A DNA stretch of 16,716 nucleotides from Candidatus Roizmanbacteria bacterium RIFCSPHIGHO2_02_FULL_43_11 (GTDB lineage: Bacteria > Patescibacteriota > Microgenomatia > UBA1406 > HO2-37-13b), in the NCBI GenBank assembly GCA_001789515.1, contig MFZT01000034.1, positions 12,484 through 29,199 on the forward strand. The letters are read 5' to 3'. The notes beneath the pieces are model-generated. The model was not told the DNA's origin, ran no database searches, and worked only from the letters and a program-made list of their open reading frames with translations. Of the stretch, positions 7,440 through 12,850 are shown one piece after another; positions within the stretch are counted from its first letter, which is position 1; each line of letters opens with the position of its first letter. The translations under genes were made by a program, and so were the position numbers.

Positions 7440-7851
7440 ATGTCAACTACTAAAGAATATCCACACACACACACACACACACACACCTATAGTAAATTCT
7501 GCGGGTCAAGGTCAACTTGACATCCCCATTTTTGCAAAACTGTATGAGTTTTATAAGTTGTTATCTGCTTATTTACTCCTCTTCCCCAAAGCAAAGCGCT
7601 ATACGCTAGGACAAAGAATCGATCAGATGACATTAGATCTTCTTGAACTTGTTATAACAGCAGGTTATACCAGCCGTGATCTAAAGCTTCCAGTACTTAA
7701 AAAGATTAGCTTCAAACTTGATCTTTTAAAAATACTGTTAAGGTTATCATGGGAGACAAAATGTCTTGACCATAATAAATACCAACAATTAACCGCACTT
7801 CTTATTGAAATTGGCAAGATGCTTGGCGGATGGATCAAAACCATCCAATAA
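7440..7851 (+). CDS. avd: Avd-like DGR accessory protein, out of frame with its ATG
   Basis: The protein body is a four-helix-bundle Avd homologue: LDIPIFAKLYEFYKLL, then FPKAKRYTLGQRID, then helices to GGWIKTIQ. Avd binds the reverse transcriptase and template RNA and is needed for mutagenic cDNA synthesis. The Avd frame is open from 7435 to 7851 but has no ATG or GTG before the core; the first conventional start is a TTG at 7558, which would cut off the conserved first helix. An ATG at 7440 with a good promoter begins a second frame that passes through the (CA)12 tract and stops at TGA 7518. Thirteen or ten CA units would join the two. The gene may thus be phase-variable and currently off, use a non-AUG start, or carry an assembly error in the tract. 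Confidence 0.85.
7462..7485. repeat. (CA)12 microsatellite between RT and Avd
   Basis: Twelve perfect CA units, followed by CC. The tract lies 30 bp upstream of the reverse transcriptase ATG and 22 bp inside the frame starting at ATG 7440. Long dinucleotide tracts mutate by strand slippage and are a classic phase-variation device. Alternating purine-pyrimidine DNA can also adopt Z-form. Confidence 0.97.
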
Positions 7852-7863
7852 AAGATTGAGGGT

Positions 7864-7980
7864 ACTATCGCAGGACTGAAACCAATGTTGTCATTGTGAT
7901 TGTCAGCCCAGTTGTTGTCGACATTGCCGAGACCACCGTTGTCAGAGTTGCCACCGATCAAGCGGTTGTCATCGCCGAAT
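7864..7980 (-). repeat. DGR template repeat (TR)
   Basis: This 117-bp segment is 88% identical to 8316-8432. On the minus strand it reads as the target's C-terminal frame and carries nine Asn codons (AAY), the usual device for maximum diversity. It begins 12 bp after the Avd stop, on the opposite strand. The first 20 bp in plus coordinates (7864-7883) are unchanged in the variable repeat and probably form the 3' anchor (IMH-like). Upstream on the minus strand, a TACAAT at 8036-8041 is a weak candidate promoter. Confidence 0.95.
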
Positions 7981-8296
7981 CTGTACTCAAATCCGCATTA
8001 TTTTTCCACCACGACTTGATTGCTCTTGTCGCTGTATTGTATTGCTCCCGTTTAAACTAGGAACAGTTAAGATTCGAGCACGTAGTTTTCCTCTTTTCTC
8101 TTTTTTATTAGAGATTCACACTTGCAGTCTCCGTAGAGAATACAACACCGGAATACATGACTAATAAAAGATGAAGTGTCCCGATACCGTAGTATCGAGA
8201 TCATGAACTTTATCGAAGAGTATTGTAAAAAATTAAGTCCAAGGATGCAAGGAATAAAATACCAAGGATTTTTCAAGAATTATGAGATCCAAGAAA
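7981..8296. other. Spacer between template repeat and target gene
   Basis: No convincing gene is seen. It holds a candidate minus-strand -10 (TACAAT, 8036-8041) for the template RNA, an inverted repeat TTTTATTAG/CTAATAAAA (8103-8111 with 8161-8169), and a hairpin CGATAC-CGTA-GTATCG (8182-8197). A 42-codon plus-strand frame (8203-8331) runs into the variable repeat, and a 69-codon minus-strand frame (8067-8276) lacks any recognisable feature. The structured pieces may belong to the template RNA leader or to homing signals. Confidence 0.5.
8182..8197. other. Small hairpin downstream of the variable repeat
   Basis: CGATAC and GTATCG pair over a CGTA loop. It lies about 120 bp beyond the 3' end of the variable repeat on the target strand. 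Some DGRs need a hairpin or cruciform beyond the variable repeat for homing, usually much nearer, so the link is tentative. Confidence 0.35.
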
Positions 8297-8306
8297 TCAA
8301 GCTTGA
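8297..8306. other. Palindrome at the target gene stop
   Basis: TCAAGCTTGA is a perfect 10-bp palindrome covering the target gene TGA stop and lying 9 bp beyond the end of the variable repeat. Its distance fits the hairpin/cruciform position known to aid homing in characterised DGRs, but the stem is only 5 bp. Confidence 0.35.
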
Positions 8307-9118
8307 GGAGGAAGAACTATCGCAGGACTGAAACCAACGCTGACATTGTGAGAGCCAGCCCAGCTGCGGTCGACATCGCCGAGACCACCGTCGTCAGAGT
8401 CGCCACCGAGCAAGCGGTCGTCATCGCCGAATTTTTCGTCCATCCATTCCCATGTATTGACTTGACCAGCCTCAGGATGTCGCATATTGCCAATAACATT
8501 AAATAAGGCATAAGGGCGAGTCATAGCTCGTTCACCTAAATCTGCTCTCAATCCTAAGCTTTGAGCATGAAGTGGAAGGAAAGATCCATCTACTTCATTA
8601 GCTGACAAACCAAAACGTGATGTTGCAGGGACATGTTTTGTATGTGAGGGGACTTCAACCGCTCCCTGTGATCGTAAATGTGCAAGTTCTTCTCCAAGAG
8701 GATCGTTACCATTACCATAAAGTTGTCGCCCACCGTCATAGTTAGGTCTTGCTGTTTTATCCCATAAAACCCATGCCTCTGAAATAGTAGCCGCCGTCTC
8801 AGGCTTAATCCTACCTTCTTGTAGTTTCTGGAAGAACCATGGATTAAGAGGAACCCATCCCTCGGGATATCGGGTAGTTTCTCGAAGGGTTACTGTGGGA
8901 ACTGCTACAGCTTCATACATATCTCCATATCGTTGACGAGCAGTTTCCAAGACTTCCAGAACTCTTTCTGGAGCTTCAGCTTCTTGAAGTTCAGCTAATT
9001 TACGCAGTGCATTACGCTCTTCAAATCTTTGTACTTCTTCTTCAAGCTCAGCCCGCTCTGGATGATCGGCGGGAAGAGAACTAAGAACATCTCGCAATGA
9101 AAGTTCCGCTTTTATCAT
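8297..9118 (-). CDS. DGR target protein with variable C-terminus
   Basis: A 273-residue protein. The N-terminal 65 residues are charged and helical, probably a coiled coil, with no signal peptide or membrane segment. The C-terminal part has the C-type-lectin/formylglycine-enzyme-like pattern of DGR targets: PLHAQSLGLRADLG, then NTWEWMDEKFG, then GDDDRLLGGDSDDGGLGDVD, ending GFSPAIV. The variable repeat covers the last about 40 residues. Compared with the template-encoded version, 12 residues differ, eight of them at Asn codons (to Asp, Arg or Ser). The fold would display these as a ligand-binding face. The binding partner is unknown. Without an export signal the protein is either cytoplasmic or exported by another route. 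It has its own promoter upstream. Confidence 0.93.
   Translation of the reverse strand: MIKAELSLRDVLSSLPADHPERAELEEEVQRFEERNALRKLAELQEAEAPERVLEVLETARQRYGDMYEAVAVPTVTLRETTRYPEGWVPLNPWFFQKLQEGRIKPETAATISEAWVLWDKTARPNYDGGRQLYGNGNDPLGEELAHLRSQGAVEVPSHTKHVPATSRFGLSANEVDGSFLPLHAQSLGLRADLGERAMTRPYALFNVIGNMRHPEAGQVNTWEWMDEKFGDDDRLLGGDSDDGGLGDVDRSWAGSHNVSVGFSPAIVLPPQA
8316..8432 (-). repeat. DGR variable repeat (VR)
   Basis: Aligned to the template (offset 452), it has 14 substitutions, no indels. On the minus strand these are nine A-to-G, three A-to-C and two A-to-T; 14 of 31 template adenines are changed and none of 86 other bases. Identity ends at 8432 on the upstream side and at 8316 on the downstream side, where a few diverged bases (IMH versus IMH*) separate the two copies. 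Confidence 0.96.
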
Positions 9119-9128
9119 GTTGGTTATT

Positions 9129-9158
9129 ATTATATAACACCTATAGTACTTTTGTCAA
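9129..9158 (-). promoter_or_regulatory. Promoter of the DGR target gene
   Basis: Minus-strand TTGACA (9153-9158), 18-nt spacer, TATAAT (9129-9134), then 10 nt to the ATG at 9118. Both boxes match consensus, so the target is probably well expressed. Confidence 0.75.
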
Positions 9159-9291
9159 ATAGAATATATTGGTAGCACAGTCTATACCTGAAGGCTTAGA
9201 AGCGATCTTAGAACGCAAGTATTTCTTACAAGCTATTGCTTTCTAGAATAGACTATCTGCTTGTCGTGCTACGGTTCGAGTCCAATTTGGC
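9154..9291 (+). other. tRNA-like relic or structured RNA beside tRNA-Gln
   Basis: Three nested helices are possible: GTCAAAT (9154-9160) with ATTTGGC (9285-9291), GTAGCAC (9172-9178) with GTGCTAC (9266-9272), and AGTCTAT (9179-9185) with ATAGACT (9248-9254). The segment also has GGTTCGAGTCC (9273-9283), an exact T-arm core, and a D-loop-like TTGGTAGCA (9169-9177). It is too long for a tRNA and far too short for a tmRNA, and its T-stem pairs at only two positions. It also overlaps the target promoter. A decayed tRNA or insertion-scar is the best reading. Confidence 0.35.
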
Positions 9292-9361
9292 TGCGGGACT
9301 AGGATTCGAACCTAGATAGGCAGATCCAAAGTCTGCAGTCCTGCCGTTAGACGATCCCGCA
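9288..9361 (-). tRNA. tRNA-Gln (anticodon TTG)
   Basis: A 74-nt cloverleaf on the minus strand. The acceptor stem TGCGGGA pairs with TCCCGCA, followed by discriminator G and an encoded CCA. The D-arm has GTC/GAC, the anticodon arm is GCAGA-CTTTGGA-TCTGC, giving UUG for Gln codon CAA, and the T-arm is CTAGG-TTCGAAT-CCTAG. Its 3' end faces the accessory region, a common insertion boundary. Confidence 0.95.
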
Positions 9362-9404
9362 AGTTTCTTGTATTTTACCAAAAATAGCTTGATATAGTAA
9401 CTCG

Positions 9405-9413
9405 TGTTATACT
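9405..9413 (+). promoter_or_regulatory. Extended -10 promoter of era
   Basis: TGT-TATACT (9405-9413) is an extended -10 with 6 nt to ATG 9420, giving a leaderless transcript. No good -35 lies at 17 bp; a TTGATA at 9389-9394 is too close (13 bp). Confidence 0.6.
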
Positions 9414-9419
9414 TTCCAC

Positions 9420-10319
9420 ATGTCATCAGCCACCCAAAGCAATTCTGTTCCAAAAAGATCCGGAACTGTTGCTCTTATCGGCCGTCCCAACGTGGGTAAA
9501 TCCACTCTAGTGAATAATCTTATCGGGCAAAAAGTCGCTATCACAAGCCCCAAACCTCAAACCACTCGTTTTCCCATTGAGGGACTTTATCAGGATGAGA
9601 GAGGTCAAATTATTTTCATTGACACACCCGGCATTTTTTTAAAAGCAAAGGACCCTGTTTCTAAACGCGTTAATGAAAAAGCTCTGGAGCCGTTTAATAA
9701 AGACGTTGACCTTGCTCTTTATCTTATCGACCACACACGTAAGCGAGATTTTGAAGAGGCAAAAGTGGTTGGGATTACTCGCAAGTTGAACATACCAAAA
9801 GTTCTCGTTATTAATAAAATTGATGTTACAGAGCCAACCTACCGAGCACAGTATCGTTTCCTAGAAGAGGAGTGCGATGCGGTCGTAGAAATATCGGCAC
9901 TCAATCGAACACATCTTAAGACGCTTTTGGAGACTATCTTTACCATGCTGCCGGAGCGCGATCAACCAATTGTTGACGCAAATCTTTACCCGTATCCTGC
10001 TATAAACCTTGACAGTCGCACATTTATTGCAGAGATTATCCGCGAGAAAGTATTTTTGCGCACACGTAAGGAAGTGCCATACACAACAACCGCTGTTGTT
10101 GACAATGTTATAGAACGAGATGCAAACACCACATATATTCAAGCCCGCGTTCTTACTACCGACGATACCTACAAAAAAATGCTCATTGGTGCAGGCGGAC
10201 GACGGATTAAGGAAATCGGCACCATGGCTCGTAAAGAACTTGAAACCGCAACGAATCGTAAAATATACCTTGATCTGACCGTTGAAACTGATCGGCACTG
10301 GCCAGAAACACTTGGATAA
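9420..10319 (+). CDS. era: GTPase Era
   Basis: A 299-residue Era. The G domain has GRPNVGKST (21-29), the effector region KPQTTRF (about 45-51), DTPG (68-71), NKID (132-135) and ISAL (about 158-161). The C-terminal KH domain includes MLIGAGGRRIKEIG. Era binds 16S rRNA near its 3' end and helps mature the 30S subunit. Length is normal. It begins the housekeeping side of the window and is probably cotranscribed with the next gene, 4 nt downstream. Confidence 0.97.
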   Translation: MSSATQSNSVPKRSGTVALIGRPNVGKSTLVNNLIGQKVAITSPKPQTTRFPIEGLYQDERGQIIFIDTPGIFLKAKDPVSKRVNEKALEPFNKDVDLALYLIDHTRKRDFEEAKVVGITRKLNIPKVLVINKIDVTEPTYRAQYRFLEEECDAVVEISALNRTHLKTLLETIFTMLPERDQPIVDANLYPYPAINLDSRTFIAEIIREKVFLRTRKEVPYTTTAVVDNVIERDANTTYIQARVLTTDDTYKKMLIGAGGRRIKEIGTMARKELETATNRKIYLDLTVETDRHWPETLG

Positions 10320-10323
10320 AGCC

Positions 10324-10863
10324 ATGAATGGTAATCACTATGCACCCATACATCCTCTTGGTGTAGATTTTCGCATGCAAGGCGATTGCTATAAGTTGGA
10401 GATCACTCTATATGATCCTACCTTCCGCCAGAATTCTATAGATCCGGCCTATACAGATATCTTCTACGTTCGAACGGCCCTTGTATATACGTTCATGCCT
10501 AACGGCATGCTTGACCGTATTTCTTACGAAGGTCCAAATTATCAGAAATATAAGCGCTTGGAAGTAGAGCTTATGCAAAGGGTTTTTTTAGCCTTGCAAG
10601 AGGCTCCACATTCAGACAATTTCGAGATTGCATATTATCAGGAAGCTGATCCTGAAAAAGGCAGGTATATCGCTGTTCCTCGTGCTGATGTTCCGGCAGG
10701 AGAGCCACCTGTGGAGCTTTTTTCAATCTCTCCTCGCAGTATTAGACTTTTTCATCAGATGCATTACGGCGCTTGGTGGAAAATGATGCTTACACAAGAT
10801 GCTGAGTGTGTATTGCACCAGCGTAAATTTGAGGTACCAGGAGGTAGCCCGGAAAGGCTTTAG
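10324..10863 (+). CDS. Unknown protein linked to era
   Basis: A 179-residue protein with no domain I recognise. ATG 10324 is 4 nt after the era stop, preferred over a TTG at 10282 inside era. It is soluble-looking, rich in aromatic residues (HYAPIHPLGVDF, SYEGPNYQKYKRLE, HQMHYGAWWKMML) with no signal peptide or membrane helix. The tight spacing suggests translational coupling to era, but a ribosome-related role is only inference. It converges on gltX with a 3-nt gap and no obvious terminator between them. Confidence 0.7.
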   Translation: MNGNHYAPIHPLGVDFRMQGDCYKLEITLYDPTFRQNSIDPAYTDIFYVRTALVYTFMPNGMLDRISYEGPNYQKYKRLEVELMQRVFLALQEAPHSDNFEIAYYQEADPEKGRYIAVPRADVPAGEPPVELFSISPRSIRLFHQMHYGAWWKMMLTQDAECVLHQRKFEVPGGSPERL

Positions 10864-10866
10864 AAG

Positions 10867-12315
10867 TCATTTCAGCCTCTTGAGCGTTTCTTCCTTCCCA
10901 AGAATTTCCATGCTTTCATTTAATGGTGGTGTGATTTTTTTCCCTGTTAAAGCAACGCGCAGGGTCATGAAGAACGATTTGAATGGGATATTTTGCTTTT
11001 CAGCATAGGTCTGGAGTCTTGTCCCTAATGCTTCTGCTTGCCATTCTTGTTCATGAAATTTTTCTAAAACCCCGGCAATGCTTTTAATTACGTCCCTTTC
11101 TGCAGTCAGATCTTTTTCAAAACTTCTCGGTGCTTCAATGAAAAAGTGGCAATAGCCATCATATTCTTGAAAAGTTTTGAGACGTGTTTGCACAAGTGGA
11201 ACAGTTTTATGGATAAGCTCTATGCTATATACCGATTTTAGAAATTTTTCATTATATTCTTGGAGTCGCTTTGCAAGTTCCTCGACAGGCAACATTCTAA
11301 TATACTCTCCATTCATCCACTCTAATTTCGCAGGATCAAAAATCGGCCCCACTGCCTTTAGATCTTTTAAGTCAAAGCTCGAAATAAATTCATCAAGGGA
11401 AAAAATTTCTGCGTCCTTCGGGTGGGACCAGCCTAGAAGTGCCAAAAAATTGCGCAAAGCTTCCGGCAAAATACCGTGCTCCTGATACCACACAACCGAT
11501 GTGTGCCCATGTCGTTTGCTCATTTTTGACTTGTCTGGGTTACGAAGAAGCGGTGTGTGATACATGGGCGGCATGTCCCAACCAAACCAGTCATAGAGCA
11601 ATTTATGCTTTGGTAGCGATGAGATCCATTCTTCCCCTCTGACAATATGTGAAATTTTCATAAAATGATCATCAACTACAACAGCAAGATGATATGTCGG
11701 AAATCCATCGGATTTCAGCAATACCTGATCATCAATGAGATTACTATCAAATACAATGTCACCCCGAACTTCATCTCGACATACAATTTTTTCACCCTGT
11801 GGGATCTTCATCCTGATTACGGGCTTTTCGCCTGCATCCAAGCGCGTTTGAATTTCCTCAGATACGAGAGCTAAACAATGCCGGTCATACATCGGCACCT
11901 GTTTTGATGCACTCTGCTGCTTTCGCACTTCTTCAAGCCGCTCTTTCGAACAAAAACAATAATAGGCATGGCCTTTTTTGACCAGTTCAAGTGCGTGCTG
12001 TTTATAAAGATCCAGTCGCTCAGATTGCCTATAGGGCCCTACAGAGCCCCCTTTGCGTGGACTTTCATCCTCTGGAATGCCAAGCCAGTCAAATGCATCA
12101 TACAGAGCTTCCTCTGCACCTTGGACAGATCTTTCCTGATCAGTATCTTCAATGCGGATGAGGAATGACCCTTTGTGTCTTTTTGCAAATGCATAATCAA
12201 AAAGAGCTTGATAGAGTGTGCCAATATGGGGCATACCTGTGGGGGAGGGGGCAATACGCGTGCGAACAACGGCTGTGCTTGAAGAGTGTGGCCGACTCTT
12301 TTTTGGCATCGTCAT
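10867..12315 (-). CDS. gltX: Glutamyl-tRNA synthetase
   Basis: A 482-residue class I synthetase. The HIGH-type motif is SPTGMPHIGTL (about 24-34) and the KMSKS-type motif is KMSKRHG (264-270); LIRIEDTDQERS and GFPTYHLAVVVDDH are typical of GluRS. It charges tRNA-Glu and, in organisms without GlnRS, also tRNA-Gln for GatCAB; whether that applies here cannot be seen. The frame extends upstream to 12411, but a leaderless promoter ends 7 nt before ATG 12315 (MTMPKKS), so that start is chosen. It diverges from a short higher-GC gene, and their promoters overlap. Confidence 0.95.
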   Translation of the reverse strand: MTMPKKSRPHSSSTAVVRTRIAPSPTGMPHIGTLYQALFDYAFAKRHKGSFLIRIEDTDQERSVQGAEEALYDAFDWLGIPEDESPRKGGSVGPYRQSERLDLYKQHALELVKKGHAYYCFCSKERLEEVRKQQSASKQVPMYDRHCLALVSEEIQTRLDAGEKPVIRMKIPQGEKIVCRDEVRGDIVFDSNLIDDQVLLKSDGFPTYHLAVVVDDHFMKISHIVRGEEWISSLPKHKLLYDWFGWDMPPMYHTPLLRNPDKSKMSKRHGHTSVVWYQEHGILPEALRNFLALLGWSHPKDAEIFSLDEFISSFDLKDLKAVGPIFDPAKLEWMNGEYIRMLPVEELAKRLQEYNEKFLKSVYSIELIHKTVPLVQTRLKTFQEYDGYCHFFIEAPRSFEKDLTAERDVIKSIAGVLEKFHEQEWQAEALGTRLQTYAEKQNIPFKSFFMTLRVALTGKKITPPLNESMEILGKEETLKRLK

Positions 12316-12322
12316 GCTTTGC

Positions 12323-12351
12323 ATTATAGCATGCCGACTGCTTGCAAATTC
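12323..12351 (-). promoter_or_regulatory. Promoter of gltX
   Basis: Minus-strand extended -10 TGC-TATAAT (hexamer 12323-12328) with a weak -35 GAATTT (12346-12351) at 17 bp, then 7 nt to the ATG. It overlaps the divergent promoter at 12342-12370. Confidence 0.65.
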
Positions 12352-12370
12352 TAGCGGCCCATAGTATAAT
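12342..12370 (+). promoter_or_regulatory. Divergent promoter of the 99-residue gene
   Basis: TTGCAA (12342-12347), 17-nt spacer, consensus TATAAT (12365-12370). Its -35 overlaps the gltX promoter, so the two would compete for polymerase. Confidence 0.65.
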
Positions 12371-12409
12371 TTGGGTGGTGCTCGTTTCACACATAGACAG
12401 GAGAGGAAC

Positions 12410-12709
12410 ATGGTCCCATTTCAAGTAATCATTCCACCGACCTTTTTCGAGTGGGTCTGTGGTCAATCAGGCATCTATCTGGAGGAGGAGGATAGATTCG
12501 GAATGGACCGCCACACCTGGCGCTTCAGAGCGGCCCAGAAAGTTGGGCAACTGATGATTACAGTACTATCATCAGCGCCCATCGACACTGTACCCAAGCC
12601 GATCGTAGACCTTGTCGACAGCTACATGCTGACACGAAAGAAGTGGCTTGGGAATGATCACATGTCGTCGGTGGACTACCAACTTCGGTACACTCCACCT
12701 GAAGAGTAG
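12410..12709 (+). CDS. Unknown 99-residue protein, higher-GC cassette
   Basis: Starts at ATG 12410, set by AGGAGAGG (12399-12406), rather than the longer frame from 12371. No recognised domain; it is soluble and acidic (IYLEEEDRFGMDRHTWRF) with no signal peptide. By eye its G+C is about one half, above its neighbours, and it uses a Shine-Dalgarno where neighbours look leaderless. With its own promoter upstream and a GC-rich hairpin downstream it is a self-contained unit, possibly acquired by transfer. Confidence 0.65.
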   Translation: MVPFQVIIPPTFFEWVCGQSGIYLEEEDRFGMDRHTWRFRAAQKVGQLMITVLSSAPIDTVPKPIVDLVDSYMLTRKKWLGNDHMSSVDYQLRYTPPEE

Positions 12710-12729
12710 TACCGGCAACCGAGCACCAT

Positions 12730-12754
12730 GGCCGGCGGGACACCCCCGCCGGCC
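12730..12754 (+). terminator. Strong GC hairpin after the 99-residue gene
   Basis: GGCCGGCGGG (12730-12739) pairs perfectly with CCCGCCGGCC (12745-12754) over a 5-nt loop. No T-tract follows, so it is either a non-canonical terminator, an mRNA-stabilising structure or a cassette boundary. Confidence 0.5.
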
Positions 12755-12811
12755 GACATTCTTAGAAGTCATTTTACACGGTATAAAGATCGGTGCTCCT
12801 TACCCAATAGA

Positions 12812-12840
12812 TTGCATCCAACCGCCCTCTTCAGTATAGT
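12812..12840 (+). promoter_or_regulatory. Promoter of the membrane protein gene
   Basis: TTGCAT (12812-12817), 17-nt spacer, TATAGT (12835-12840), then 10 nt to ATG 12851, the geometry of a near-leaderless transcript. Confidence 0.6.
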
Positions 12841-12850
12841 TAAATGTGCT

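Larger units (their letters stand above)
6440..9158 (-). mobile_element. Diversity-generating retroelement (DGR), complete
   Basis: The cassette contains a reverse transcriptase (6440-7432, minus), an Avd-like helper (7440-7851, plus), a template repeat (7864-7980, minus), a target gene (8297-9118, minus) and its variable repeat (8316-8432). All 14 mismatches between the two 117-bp repeats fall on template-strand adenines. This is direct evidence of adenine-specific mutagenic retrohoming, the defining activity of DGRs. Most DGR genes point left; Avd is inverted relative to the rest. Confidence 0.96.

Noticed and set aside
7433..7486. Cys-Val repeat extension at the N-terminus of the reverse transcriptase
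   Set aside because: It is only the (CA) tract read on the minus strand from a GTG. The conserved protein begins at ATG 7432.
7665..7961. 98-codon minus-strand frame resembling the target protein tail
   Set aside because: It is the template repeat read in the target's frame and continues antisense into Avd. It is a template, not a gene.
8067..8276. 69-codon minus-strand frame between template repeat and target
   Set aside because: No ribosome site, promoter or recognisable feature. It overlaps inverted repeats and is probably chance.
8203..8331. 42-codon plus-strand frame MNFIEEYCKKLSPRMQG ending in the variable repeat
   Set aside because: The composition looks protein-like, but it has no ribosome site and its end is fixed by the variable repeat. 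Not enough support to call a gene.
9154..9291. tmRNA or intron-containing tRNA
   Set aside because: The segment is far shorter than a tmRNA, has no tag reading frame, and the T-stem and D-stem do not pair properly.
9253..9453. 66-codon minus-strand frame across the tRNA
   Set aside because: It is the common spurious translation of a tRNA gene (GSSNGRTADFGS type).
9861..10325. 154-codon frame opposite era
   Set aside because: It is the antisense shadow of a well-conserved GTPase gene with no signals of its own.
10860..12774. 13-bp direct repeat TTAGAAGTCATTT at 10860-10872 and 12762-12774
   Set aside because: One or two matches of this length are expected by chance in a window this size, and no target-site or insertion features flank it.
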